Positions 26,736 through 35,240 of a DNA stretch of 44,571 nt are shown here, piece after piece. Positions within the stretch are counted from its first letter, which is position 1, and every line of letters starts with the position of its first letter. Origin of the DNA: Thiopontia sp964415865 (GTDB lineage: Bacteria > Pseudomonadota > Gammaproteobacteria > GCF-002020875); the NCBI GenBank assembly GCA_964415865.1, contig CAYQBY010000010.1:1-44571 (forward strand), given 5' to 3'. Below the pieces are notes generated by a model that was not told the origin of the DNA, ran no database searches, and saw nothing but the letters and a program-made list of their open reading frames with translations. The position numbers and the translations under genes were made by a program.

Positions 26736-27743
26736 TTAGTTGTTTGCAACGTGCTGAACAAAACGCATCATGTTGCAGGTGTATCCGTACTCATTATCGT
26801 ACCAGGATACAACCTTCACAAAAGTACCATCCAGTGCAATACCGGCCTCGGAATCAAAGATTGAAGACTGACTGATACCACGGAAGTCAGTAGATACAAC
26901 CTTCTCATCAGTGTAACCAAGAGTACCCTTCATCTCGCCCTCAGAGGCCTCCTTCATTGCTGCACAGATCTCTTCGTAGCTTGCCTCATTATCCAGCTCT
27001 ACAGTCAGATCAACAACAGATACGTCAGAAGTAGGTACACGGAAAGCCATACCAGTCAGCTTGCCATTAAGCTCAGGAAGAACCACACCAACCGCTTTTG
27101 CTGCACCAGTAGAAGATGGAATCATGTTCTCAAGGATGCCACGACCACCGCGCCAATCCTTCATGGAAGGACCGTCAACAGTCTTCTGAGTTGCAGTAGC
27201 AGCATGAACGGTAGTCATCAAACCACGCTTCAGACCCCACTTGTCATTAAGAATCTTGGCAACAGGCGCTAGACAGTTTGTAGTACAAGATGCAGCAGAG
27301 ACAATTGCCTGTCCCGCATATGTATTATGGTTTACCCCATATACAAACATTGGAGTGCCATCCTTGGATGGGGCAGACTGAACTACCTTCTTGGCACCAG
27401 CATCGATATGCTTCTGACAACTCTCCTCTGTCAGGAAGAAACCGGTAGAGTCAACAACCAGATCAGCACCAACCTCGTCCCACTTAAGATCAGCAGGATC
27501 ACGCTCAGCAGTGAGGCGGATCTTACGGCCATCAACAATCAGCGCACCCTCTTCAGAGGAGACTTCACCACTGAAACGGCCATGGACTGAGTCATACTTC
27601 AGCATGTAAGCGAGGTACTCTGCATCCAGCAGATCGTTTACACCAACGATCTCAATGTCATTGAACTCAGCCTCATCATAAACGGCACGGAAAACCATAC
27701 GGCCGATACGGCCAAATCCATTAATTCCGACTTTAATTGTCAT
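26736..27743 (-). CDS. gap: Glyceraldehyde-3-phosphate dehydrogenase, type I
   Basis: 335 residues. The N-terminal Rossmann motif is GINGFGRIGR (7-16), and the nucleophile Cys153 lies in SAASCTTNCLAP. The C-terminal substrate segment reads DNEYGYTCNMMRFV. Asp37 after the second strand (GVNDLLD) points to NAD rather than NADP preference, although Calvin enzymes of bacteria are often of this sort. It follows tkt by 19 bp. Confidence 0.97.
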   Translation of the reverse strand: MTIKVGINGFGRIGRMVFRAVYDEAEFNDIEIVGVNDLLDAEYLAYMLKYDSVHGRFSGEVSSEEGALIVDGRKIRLTAERDPADLKWDEVGADLVVDSTGFFLTEESCQKHIDAGAKKVVQSAPSKDGTPMFVYGVNHNTYAGQAIVSAASCTTNCLAPVAKILNDKWGLKRGLMTTVHAATATQKTVDGPSMKDWRGGRGILENMIPSSTGAAKAVGVVLPELNGKLTGMAFRVPTSDVSVVDLTVELDNEASYEEICAAMKEASEGEMKGTLGYTDEKVVSTDFRGISQSSIFDSEAGIALDGTFVKVVSWYDNEYGYTCNMMRFVQHVANN

Positions 27744-27762
27744 CTCTATTACTCCTTAAAAA

Positions 27763-29751
27763 TTAACCTAAAACTTTCTTCGCAGTAGCAACAACGTTAT
27801 CTACTGTAAATCCAAACTGTTCAAACAGTTGACCTGCTGGTGCAGACTCACCAAATGAGTCCATGCAGACCACTGCTCCCTCAAGACCAACATACTTGTG
27901 CCAGCCATTATCAACACCAGCCTCGATTGCCACACGCTTCACACCTGGGGTCAGAACAGAATCCTTATATGCCTGATCCTGCGCATCAAACGCATCGGTA
28001 GATGGCATGGAGACAACACGTACATTAACGTCACCCATTGCAGCAGCAGAATCTACTGCCAGACCAACCTCAGAGCCGGTTGCAATCATGATCAGACCTG
28101 CATCACCATCACAATCCTTGATTACATATCCACCCTTCTCAATATTCTTGAGCTGCTCATCTGTACGCTCCATTGGGGTCAGATTCTGACGTGAGAAGAC
28201 CAGTGCAGTCGGTGCATCACCACGTAACATTGCCATCTTCCAGGAGACCGCTGACTCAATTGCATCACATCCTCTCCATGTCTGGAAATTAGGGATTGCA
28301 CGCATGGTTGCCAGCTGCTCAACAGGCTGATGGGTAGGACCATCCTCACCCAGACCGATAGAGTCATGGGTATAGACATAGATCGTGCCAATCTTCATCA
28401 ATGCAGACATGCGCAGTGCGTTGCGCATGAACTCCATAAACATAAAGAAGGTTGCGCCATATACCTTGAAGCCACCATGCAGAACCATGCCGTTCATCAT
28501 GTGAGCCATACCAAACTCACGTACACCCCAGGAGATGTAGTTACCTTTCGCATTGTCTGGAGTGACTTTCACCGTACGAGACCAGTTGGTCAGGTTGGAG
28601 CCAGTCAAATCGGCAGAACCACCAAACAGCTCAGGAACGATTGGCCCCATCGCTTCAATTGCATTCTGGGATGCCTTGCGAGAGGCGATATTTGGCATAT
28701 CTACCTGAGTCTGGGCGATGAACTTATCCATCTCCACCTCGAAGTTGGCTGGAAGATCACCGGCCATGCGACGCTCAAACTCTGCTGCCTCTGTTGGGTA
28801 TTCAGCCTTGTAAGCATCAAAACGAACCTGCCATGCTGCCTCATCGGCCTTGCCCTGCTCCTTATGATCCCAACCGGCATAGACCTCTTCAGGAATCTCA
28901 AATGGTCCATGCTCCCAGCCCAGCTCCTTACGGGTAGCTGCAATCTCATCATCACCCAGAGGTGCGCCATGACAATCATGAGTGCCACAAAGGTTTGGTG
29001 AACCAAAACCGATAGTTGTACGTGCACATATCAATGAAGGCTTGGAGGTTTCACCCTTTGCAGCCTCAATTGCAGCACTAATTGCCTCTGCATCGTGACC
29101 ATCCACATCACGAATGACATGCCAGCCATATGATTCAAAGCGCCCTGCAACATCTCTCTCCATCCAGTCGGAGATATGACCATCAATAGAGATGTCATTG
29201 TCATCCCAAACTGCGATCAGCTTGCCCAGTCCCAGGGTTCCAGCCATTGCACAGGACTCATGAGAGAGCCCCTCCATTAGACAGCCATCACCCATAAAGA
29301 CATAGGTGTTGTGGTCTACAATCTTGCGGTCCGGCTTATTAAATTCTGCTGCCAATGTGCGCTCAGCAATTGCCATACCTACCGCATTGGTAATGCCCTG
29401 TCCAAGTGGACCAGTTGTGGTCTCAATCCCGTCCGCATAACCATACTCGGGGTGACCTGCAGTTTTTGCATGAAGCTGACGGAAATCCTTGATGTCCTGC
29501 ATACTGAGATCAAACCCAGACAGATGGAGCAGGGAGTAGATCAACATGGAACCATGCCCATTAGAGAGGACAAAACGGTCACGATCTGCCCACTTTGCAT
29601 TGGTTGGGTTGAACTTCATGTGGCCATTCCACAAAACCTCTGCGATATCAGCCATACCCATTGGGGCACCTGGGTGTCCGGAATTGGCCTTCTGTACTGC
29701 ATCCATGCTCAATGCACGAATTGCATTGGCCAGTTCTCTTCTTGATGACAT
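27763..29751 (-). CDS. tkt: Transketolase
   Basis: 662 residues from the ATG at 29751, which has GGGAGAAG about 8 nt upstream; eight more codons are open to 29775 but lack a comparable site. Thiamine-diphosphate enzyme moving two-carbon units in the Calvin and pentose phosphate cycles. Motifs: ANSGHPGAPMGMADIAEVLW, the GDGCLMEGLSHE to NDISIDG ThDP/Mg segment, THDSIGLGEDGPTHQPVEQL and a C-terminal transketolase domain. It is the first gene of the tkt-gap-pgk-pyk-fba series. The 251-bp gap upstream (29752-30002) shows no clear promoter or gene. Confidence 0.97.
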   Translation of the reverse strand: MSSRRELANAIRALSMDAVQKANSGHPGAPMGMADIAEVLWNGHMKFNPTNAKWADRDRFVLSNGHGSMLIYSLLHLSGFDLSMQDIKDFRQLHAKTAGHPEYGYADGIETTTGPLGQGITNAVGMAIAERTLAAEFNKPDRKIVDHNTYVFMGDGCLMEGLSHESCAMAGTLGLGKLIAVWDDNDISIDGHISDWMERDVAGRFESYGWHVIRDVDGHDAEAISAAIEAAKGETSKPSLICARTTIGFGSPNLCGTHDCHGAPLGDDEIAATRKELGWEHGPFEIPEEVYAGWDHKEQGKADEAAWQVRFDAYKAEYPTEAAEFERRMAGDLPANFEVEMDKFIAQTQVDMPNIASRKASQNAIEAMGPIVPELFGGSADLTGSNLTNWSRTVKVTPDNAKGNYISWGVREFGMAHMMNGMVLHGGFKVYGATFFMFMEFMRNALRMSALMKIGTIYVYTHDSIGLGEDGPTHQPVEQLATMRAIPNFQTWRGCDAIESAVSWKMAMLRGDAPTALVFSRQNLTPMERTDEQLKNIEKGGYVIKDCDGDAGLIMIATGSEVGLAVDSAAAMGDVNVRVVSMPSTDAFDAQDQAYKDSVLTPGVKRVAIEAGVDNGWHKYVGLEGAVVCMDSFGESAPAGQLFEQFGFTVDNVVATAKKVLG

Positions 29752-30002
29752 AACTAACTTCTCCCTTCTCTGCAAGAAATCAACACCCCTGGCAAACTCA
29801 TTGAGTTACACCCGAAGCAGGGTTTACATAAACTTTGTGCCGATCGATTCGACACGAATGAACGGTGCATTTTCACTCAGTAGAGGCATCGGATCAACCA
29901 ATGAAAATGATATGGGTATTCAGAATTTTGGATTACCCCATTACAGAAAGTAACCCCAACAATAAATTTATATCAAAAACAGTATGTTATAAAAAAATGC
30001 TG

Positions 30003-30560
30003 TTACTCATCTTTCCACTTGATGGAACATCCCATACTTGGAATTTGCTCCTTTGGACCGGATCCACTCTCTGCAACCTCTCTCATTGCCTCAAAAAGAT
30101 CACGTCGCACACCCTCAGGAGCCGTCTCTTTTCGACTCTCATCCAGACGCCCACGATACTGAAGAGTTAAATCTGCGTTGTAGCCAAAAAAGTCCGGGGT
30201 ACAAACTGCACCAAATGCCTTGGCCACACCCTGACTCTCATCCAGTAGATATGGAAATGGAAAATCAAACTCCTCTGCAACCCTCTTCATGTTCTCAGGC
30301 GAGTCCTCCTCGTATTGAGTAGGATCATTTGACATTATGGCAACACTATTAATGCCCATTACCTTCAATTCTCTGGTATCCCGCACCAGGCGTTCACGAA
30401 TCGCCTTTACATATGGACAATGGTTACAGATAAACATAACCAACAACCCGTTTTCACCCTTCAAACTCTCGGGAGTCCACAAACTACCGTAAACATCAGG
30501 CAGCTCAAATCCTGGGGGTAGTGCACCAAATTCACAGACGGGTGTCTCTAGACTAACCAT
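30003..30560 (-). CDS. Thioredoxin-fold (AhpC/TSA-like) protein
   Basis: 185 residues. The redox motif is CNHCPYVK (Cys45 and Cys48) after the LLVMFI strand, and a further Cys lies in GAVCTPDFFG. Length and layout match the redoxin-domain family often called thioredoxin family protein in autotrophic bacteria. The substrate is unknown. AAGGAG lies before the ATG. It is divergent from metK and separate from the tkt operon. Confidence 0.85.
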   Translation of the reverse strand: MVSLETPVCEFGALPPGFELPDVYGSLWTPESLKGENGLLVMFICNHCPYVKAIRERLVRDTRELKVMGINSVAIMSNDPTQYEEDSPENMKRVAEEFDFPFPYLLDESQGVAKAFGAVCTPDFFGYNADLTLQYRGRLDESRKETAPEGVRRDLFEAMREVAESGSGPKEQIPSMGCSIKWKDE

Positions 30561-30620
30561 GATTACAATCTCCTTATATTATGTTTGTTGTCAATTCTAC
30601 AAAATATTCCGCAAAAAAAC

Positions 30621-30648
30621 TTGACAGAAAAACTGCCGATCATAGAGA
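30621..30648 (+). promoter_or_regulatory. Promoter of the metK leader
   Basis: TTGACA (30621-30626), a 16-bp spacer and TAGAGA (30643-30648); GAGAAT with 18 bp is an alternative. Transcription would begin near 30655, immediately before the SAM-II aptamer, which supports both calls. Confidence 0.7.
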
Positions 30649-30655
30649 ATCCCCC

Positions 30656-30710
30656 TCAGCGCTGATTTGAGCTCAGCTTGCGAGCGCTATAAAAATACGG
30701 CTAAAGCGAT
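30656..30710 (+). promoter_or_regulatory. SAM-II riboswitch aptamer upstream of metK
   Basis: The conserved SAM-II pattern is present in order: stem P1 AGCGCT (30658-30663) with AGCGCT (30683-30688); loop beginning GATTT and ending TTGC; an A-rich stretch after P1; and GCTAAAG (30700-30706), the 3' strand of the pseudoknot. These blocks match the metX-type SAM-II element whose crystal structure is known. SAM binding should shut off the downstream gene, here SAM synthetase itself. Confidence 0.85.
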
Positions 30711-30726
30711 GCAGGTCAGAATTCAA

Positions 30727-30763
30727 AAGCCCGCACGCCTAAACTGGTTGAGCGGGTTTTTTT
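30727..30763 (+). terminator. Intrinsic terminator in the metK leader
   Basis: AAGCCCGC (30727-30734) pairs with GCGGGTTT (one G-U pair) across a 17-nt loop, followed by seven Ts. It ends just before the metK ribosome binding site, so it can only act as an attenuator controlled by the aptamer 17 nt upstream. Confidence 0.85.
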
Positions 30764-30781
30764 ATGGAGAGACAGACCGAC

Positions 30782-31954
30782 ATGAGTAACGACACAAACA
30801 ATACCGTGCTATTTACCTCAGAATCAGTATCTGAGGGGCATCCCGATAAACTGGCAGATCAGATCTCTGATGCAGTGCTTGATGCACTACTGAAAGAGGA
30901 TAAAAATTCACGCGTTGCCTGCGAAACCATGGTTAAAACCGGCATGGTTATTCTGGCTGGTGAGATCACTACAAATGCATGGGTTGATACTGAAGAGCTG
31001 GTACGCAAGGTAGTATGCGATATCGGCTATAACTCTGCTGATGTTGGCTTTGATGGAAAAAGCTGCGCAGTCCTCTCTGCAATTGGTAAACAATCTACTG
31101 ATATTGCCATGGGAGTGGATGAGTCTGATGACCATGAGCAGGGGGCCGGAGACCAAGGGCTTATGTTTGGCTACGCCTCAAATGAGACAGACGTACTTAT
31201 GCCTGCTCCTATCACCTACTCACACAGACTTGTTGAACGTCAAGCAGAGCTGCGCAAGAATGGTGTGTTGCCATGGTTGCGCCCAGACGCCAAGAGCCAG
31301 GTTACTTTCCGTTATAGTGACGGGAAACCTGTTGGCATTGATGCAGTAGTACTCTCCACTCAGCACGACCCCGATATTGCCTACAAGGATCTGCAGGAGG
31401 CCGTACTGGAAGAGATCATCAATCCTGTACTTCCTGAAGAGTGGCTGGATGCCAATACCAAATACCATATCAACCCTACTGGCAACTTTGTAATCGGTGG
31501 ACCAGTTGGAGACTGTGGTCTGACCGGAAGAAAGATTATTGTAGATACCTATGGCGGCATGGCTCGTCATGGTGGTGGTGCCTTCTCAGGCAAAGATCCA
31601 TCCAAGGTTGATCGCTCTGCAGCATATGCAGGACGTTATGTTGCCAAGAACATTGTGGCCGCGGGCCTCGCTGAACGTTGTGAGATTCAAGTCTCTTATG
31701 CAATTGGTGTAGCCGACCCCACCTCGGTCTCTGTGGAGACCTTTGGTACTGGGGTCATTGATGACTCCCGAATAGAGGAGCTAGTGCTGGAGTTCTTCAA
31801 CCTGAAGCCACGTGGCATTGTCGAGATGCTTGACCTGTTGCGCCCTATCTACCAGAAGACAGCCGCCTATGGACACTTTGGTAGAACTGAAGAAGAGTTC
31901 AGCTGGGAGCGCACAGACAAGGCTGATGCACTACGCGACGCTGCTGGAATTTAA
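30782..31954 (+). CDS. metK: S-adenosylmethionine synthetase
   Basis: 390 residues from the ATG at 30782 (GGAGAG 10 nt upstream). An in-frame ATG at 30764 would touch the terminator T-run and is unlikely to be used. It makes SAM from methionine and ATP. Motifs: SEGHPDKLADQISDAVLDA with the catalytic His, GAGDQGLMFGYA, and the Gly-rich GGGAFSGKDPSKVDRSAAY loop. The gene begins the metK-ahcY-metF SAM-cycle cluster and is under a SAM-II riboswitch, a feedback loop on its own product. Confidence 0.97.
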   Translation: MSNDTNNTVLFTSESVSEGHPDKLADQISDAVLDALLKEDKNSRVACETMVKTGMVILAGEITTNAWVDTEELVRKVVCDIGYNSADVGFDGKSCAVLSAIGKQSTDIAMGVDESDDHEQGAGDQGLMFGYASNETDVLMPAPITYSHRLVERQAELRKNGVLPWLRPDAKSQVTFRYSDGKPVGIDAVVLSTQHDPDIAYKDLQEAVLEEIINPVLPEEWLDANTKYHINPTGNFVIGGPVGDCGLTGRKIIVDTYGGMARHGGGAFSGKDPSKVDRSAAYAGRYVAKNIVAAGLAERCEIQVSYAIGVADPTSVSVETFGTGVIDDSRIEELVLEFFNLKPRGIVEMLDLLRPIYQKTAAYGHFGRTEEEFSWERTDKADALRDAAGI

Positions 31955-31975
31955 TGAACACTTAAACTTAATAAA

Positions 31976-32026
31976 CCTCAGTTTGGGGAGCGCTGCAACG
32001 GCACCCCCGCCAGGCCCGGACTGAGG
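31976..32026 (+). promoter_or_regulatory. SAH riboswitch upstream of ahcY
   Basis: P1 is CCTCAG (31976-31981) with CTGAGG (32021-32026). Inside it are the highly conserved blocks GGGGAGCGCTGCAACG and CCAGGCCCGG, diagnostic of the SAH aptamer. Binding of S-adenosylhomocysteine turns these elements on. No terminator lies between here and ahcY (59 bp), so control is more likely at translation. It is placed between metK and ahcY in the same direction. Confidence 0.93.
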
Positions 32027-32085
32027 TAGCTATACAACTGTAACTGCGCTCTCGATTGATTGATTATTGAAATAAAGGAAAGAAA

Positions 32086-33495
32086 ATGAGCAATATCGAG
32101 ACTACAGCTAACTACACCATTGCAGACATGAGCCTCAAGGATTGGGGCCACAAAGAGCTTCGCATCGCCGAAAGCGAGATGCCAGGACTAATGGTTCTGC
32201 GTGAAAAATATGGCAAAGAAAAGCCTCTCAAGGGGGCGCGTATTGCGGGCTCGCTCCATATGACTATTCAGACTGCAGCACTAATTGAAACCTTAACTGC
32301 TCTTGGTGCTGAGGTTCGTTGGGCATCATGCAATATTTATTCAACACAGGATCACGCTGCAGCAGCTATTGCTGATCAGGGCATTCCAGTCTTTGCCTAC
32401 AAGGGAGAAAGTCTGGAAGATTACTGGCAGTACACTCACAAGATCATGGAGTGGTCCGATGGAGGCACTCCAAACATGATTCTTGATGATGGCGGTGATG
32501 CAACACTCCTTATTATTCTTGGCTCACAAGCAGAGAGTGACCTCTCTGTATTGGACAATCCAACCAGCGAGGAAGAAGAAGTTCTCTACGCAGCTATCAA
32601 GAATAAATTGAGCGAATCACCAAATTGGTACTCTAATATTCTGAAAAATATTCAAGGTGTTACCGAAGAGACCACAACCGGTGTTCACCGCCTCTATCAG
32701 ATGCAGGAAGATGGCTCACTCCCCTTCCCTGCAATCAACGTTAATGATTCTGTTACAAAATCAAAATTCGACAATCTCTATGGCTGCCGTGAATCACTGG
32801 TAGATGGAATCAAGCGTGCAACAGATGTAATGATCGCTGGAAAGATTGCCGTTGTTCTTGGCTATGGTGATGTTGGCAAAGGGTGCGCCCAGTCACTACG
32901 TGGTCTTGGTGCAACTGTCTGGGTTACTGAGATTGATCCTATCTGTGCCCTACAGGCGGCAATGGAGGGGTACCGTGTAGTAACCATGGATGATGCAGCC
33001 TCACAGGGTGACATATTTGTAACTGCAACCGGTAACTTCAATGTCATCACCCATGACCATATGGTGCAGATGAAACATGAAACAATCGTCTGCAACATTG
33101 GTCACTTCGACAATGAGATCGATGTCGTAAACATGAAAAAATATGAGTGGGAAAATATCAAACCACAGGTTGACCACATCACTCTGCCAAGCGGCAACAA
33201 GATCATCCTCCTCGCTGAGGGTCGACTGGTTAACCTTGGTTGCGCCACCGGCCACCCAAGTTTTGTTATGTCGAACTCCTTTACCAACCAGACCCTGGCG
33301 CAGATCGAACTATTCAACCAGAAAGGTGAGTATAAGAATGAGGTATATACCCTGCCGAAACATCTGGATGAGGAGGTCGCACGCCACCACCTTGAGAAGA
33401 TCGGAGTCAATCTCACCACTCTAAGCCAGACCCAGGCCGACTATATCAGCGTGCCGGTAGATGGTCCCTACAAGCCTGAACATTACCGCTACTAG
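32086..33495 (+). CDS. ahcY: Adenosylhomocysteinase
   Basis: 469 residues. It hydrolyses S-adenosylhomocysteine to adenosine and homocysteine, using tightly bound NAD. The NAD fold shows GYGDVGKGCAQSLRGLGA and TEIDPICALQA; catalytic segments include the HDHMVQMKHETIVCNIGHFDNEID region. The tail ends PYKPEHYRY, as is standard for the family. AAAGGAAAG precedes the ATG. It is controlled by the SAH riboswitch just upstream. Confidence 0.98.
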   Translation: MSNIETTANYTIADMSLKDWGHKELRIAESEMPGLMVLREKYGKEKPLKGARIAGSLHMTIQTAALIETLTALGAEVRWASCNIYSTQDHAAAAIADQGIPVFAYKGESLEDYWQYTHKIMEWSDGGTPNMILDDGGDATLLIILGSQAESDLSVLDNPTSEEEEVLYAAIKNKLSESPNWYSNILKNIQGVTEETTTGVHRLYQMQEDGSLPFPAINVNDSVTKSKFDNLYGCRESLVDGIKRATDVMIAGKIAVVLGYGDVGKGCAQSLRGLGATVWVTEIDPICALQAAMEGYRVVTMDDAASQGDIFVTATGNFNVITHDHMVQMKHETIVCNIGHFDNEIDVVNMKKYEWENIKPQVDHITLPSGNKIILLAEGRLVNLGCATGHPSFVMSNSFTNQTLAQIELFNQKGEYKNEVYTLPKHLDEEVARHHLEKIGVNLTTLSQTQADYISVPVDGPYKPEHYRY

Positions 33496-33549
33496 GAAAG
33501 GGGGCGTGACTGGGTTATCCTGCTTCCCTCAGAGGATCACTTGAACCCC

Positions 33550-33635
33550 TCACCATCCTCAGTTTTTTAGCGCCTATCCAAACTCGCTGCACTCAAACAC
33601 GGACAGGCTTGATTCTAAAAAACTGAGGATGGTGA
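33550..33635. repeat. Long perfect inverted repeat between ahcY and metF
   Basis: Two 21-bp arms (33550-33570 and 33615-33635) are perfectly complementary. Inside them a second, imperfect pair (GCCTATCC at 33572-33579 and GGACAGGC at 33601-33608) extends the stem, leaving a 21-nt tip. The Ts in the left arm lie inside the stem, so this is not an ordinary terminator. The size and nested arms resemble a REP or MITE palindromic unit; no second copy was seen in the window. Confidence 0.85.
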
Positions 33636-33696
33636 AGGCGTGATCCATTCGGTCAGAATGGATAAACCAGACACTATTGAAACAGAGTTAAAAAGC

Positions 33697-34539
33697 ATGA
33701 ACCAACCGGTACCACAATTTAGTCTGGAATTCTTCCCTCCCAAAACAGAGGCGGGGAAAGAGAAGCTGCATACCGCTCAACAGGAGCTATTCAGTGTAAT
33801 CAATCCTATCTACGCCTCCGTTACCTTTGGGGCTGGGGGCAGTACTCAGGAGGGAACGTATGATGCTGTAATGGATATTCAGCAACAAGGGGTTGATGCA
33901 GCCCCCCACCTCTCCTGTATTGGTGCCACCAGAGAGAGCATTGCAGCGATACTGGAAGGGTATCAGGAGAAAGGTATCCGCCGTATTGTTGCTCTACGTG
34001 GCGACATGCCTTCTGGCATGGGGTCATCCGGTGACTTCCGTTATGCAAATGAACTGGTCACATTCATCCGTGAGCATAGTGGTGACCACTTCCATATTGA
34101 GGTCGCTGCCTATCCGGAGTTCCACCCTCAAGCACCCGATGCCTTTACCGATCTGCAAAACTTCAAACGTAAGGTTGAGTCCGGGGCCAACAGCGCAATT
34201 ACTCAGTACTTCTACAATATTGATGGCTATCTTCGCTTTGGTGAGGATTGTGCTGCCATGGGTATTGATCTACCGATTGTCCCTGGAATCATGCCAATCA
34301 CCAACTACACCAATCTGGCTCGTTTTTCGGAGATGTGTGGAGCCGAGATCCCACGCTGGATCAAAGAGCGTCTAATCGCCTACAGAGATGACACGGAATC
34401 ACTGCGTGCTTTTGGATTGGAGGTCACTACCAGACTATCTCAGGACCTGTTAAGTGCCGGCGCACCAGGGCTCCACTTCTACACCATGAACCAATCTGCT
34501 CCAACCTTGCAGGTATTTAACAATCTGAATCAGGACTGA
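33697..34539 (+). CDS. metF: 5,10-methylenetetrahydrofolate reductase
   Basis: 280 residues from the ATG at 33697 (MNQPVPQFSLEFFPPKT), which places the conserved SLEFFPPKT eight residues in, as in other MetF proteins. A GTG at 33640 and an ATG at 33658 are in frame upstream; the ribosome binding site for all three is weak. It is a FAD enzyme making 5-methyl-THF for methionine synthesis. Conserved segments: YASVTFGAGGST, RGDMPSG, EVAAYPEFHPQA, ITQYFYN and GIMPITN. It stands with metK and ahcY and completes the methyl-cycle cluster. Confidence 0.95.
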   Translation: MNQPVPQFSLEFFPPKTEAGKEKLHTAQQELFSVINPIYASVTFGAGGSTQEGTYDAVMDIQQQGVDAAPHLSCIGATRESIAAILEGYQEKGIRRIVALRGDMPSGMGSSGDFRYANELVTFIREHSGDHFHIEVAAYPEFHPQAPDAFTDLQNFKRKVESGANSAITQYFYNIDGYLRFGEDCAAMGIDLPIVPGIMPITNYTNLARFSEMCGAEIPRWIKERLIAYRDDTESLRAFGLEVTTRLSQDLLSAGAPGLHFYTMNQSAPTLQVFNNLNQD

Positions 34540-34542
34540 CTC

Positions 34543-35076
34543 ATGGGACAACTCTTCCCTGCACTGAGTGACCGTCATATCGAGTTTATCAAGCAACAAC
34601 GCGTATATTTTGTTGCCACCGCCCCAAAAGAGGGACGAATCAACCTATCACCCAAAGGTCTTGACTCACTTCGAGTTCTCAACAGCAACCGTATACTCTG
34701 GCTAAACCTGACCGGCAGTGGAAACGAGACTGCAGCTCATCTGCTGGAGGACCACAGAATGACCATCATGTTCTGCTCTTTTGGAGAGAAGCCACTGATC
34801 CTGCGTACCTATGGAACCGCATCAGCAATTCACCCCGATGAATCCTCATGGGCTGATCTAAGTAGCCATTTCCCCCGAGATGCAGGAGCAAGGCAACTAA
34901 TCGAGCTCACAGTTGATCTTGTTCATAGTTCATGTGGATTTGGGGTCCCAAGAATGGAATTTCTTGGCGAGAGAGATACTCTCGATGAGTGGATCGAAAA
35001 AAAGGGAGAGGATGGTATCCGTCAATATTGGGAAGAGAAAAATATGATCAGCATGGATGGGAAGCCAACCAGATAA
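34543..35076 (+). CDS. Pyridoxamine 5'-phosphate oxidase family protein
   Basis: 177 residues, a split-barrel flavin-binding fold (VYFVATAPKEGRINLSPKGLDSLRVL, LWLNLTGSGNETAAHLLEDHRMTIMFCSF). This branch is not PdxH; it usually binds FMN, F420 or haem, and its substrate is unknown. It follows metF by 3 bp, so it is probably co-transcribed with the methyl cycle genes. Confidence 0.85.
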   Translation: MGQLFPALSDRHIEFIKQQRVYFVATAPKEGRINLSPKGLDSLRVLNSNRILWLNLTGSGNETAAHLLEDHRMTIMFCSFGEKPLILRTYGTASAIHPDESSWADLSSHFPRDAGARQLIELTVDLVHSSCGFGVPRMEFLGERDTLDEWIEKKGEDGIRQYWEEKNMISMDGKPTR

Positions 35077-35099
35077 TTTTCCGCAAACTAGTTGCCCAT

Positions 35100-35138
35100 A
35101 AAAAAACCGCCTCTGAACGCGGGGTCCAGGGCGGCGGT
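35100..35138 (-). terminator. Intrinsic terminator of the probable small RNA
   Basis: GC-rich stem ACCGCC/GGCGGT (arms 35133-35138 and 35106-35111) followed on the minus strand by seven Ts (35100-35106). It would also end transcripts coming from the hypothetical gene upstream. Confidence 0.75.
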
Positions 35139-35234
35139 GATGGCTCTCTTAATTGGGGGAAAGAGAGCGCATCAGCATGAGCCTTTATTGATGACGGTAT
35201 TCGAGGAGGAGGGTGAATCCGGCATCAGCTCAAG
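35100..35234 (-). ncRNA. Probable small RNA with three C-rich hairpin loops
   Basis: In the gap between convergent genes the minus strand has a perfect TATAAT (35241-35246) with TTGTAA 18 bp upstream. From there to a T-run it can fold into three hairpins. HP1 (35189-35227): loop ACCCTCCTCCTC on an imperfect stem closed by TGATG/CATCA. HP2 (35138-35174): loop TCCCCCAATT on GCTCTCTT/AAGAGAGC, again closed by TGATG/CATCA. HP3 (35106-35138): ACCGCC/GGCGGT with an inner stem and loop CCCCGCG, ending in seven Ts. Such C-rich loops base-pair with Shine-Dalgarno sequences; the plan is that of sX13 in Xanthomonas. The short ORF at 35174-35227 is probably not coding. Confidence 0.65.
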
Positions 35235-35240
35235 AGGCAT

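Noticed and set aside
28330..29001. 223-codon plus-strand frame
   Set aside because: Antisense to transketolase; composition is that of a mirrored coding strand and the minus-strand gene is certain.
33550..33635. ahcY terminator
   Set aside because: The T-run is inside the stem on the left and absent after the right arm, so it is not a normal intrinsic terminator; recorded as an inverted repeat instead.
34989..35180. 63-codon plus-strand frame after the PPOX gene
   Set aside because: It overlaps the PPOX gene in another frame and the hairpins of the probable small RNA.
35174..35227. 17-codon minus-strand ORF (ATG-CCG-GAT start) inside the probable sRNA
   Set aside because: It has no convincing ribosome site and lies mostly within the first hairpin; a dual-function RNA cannot be excluded.
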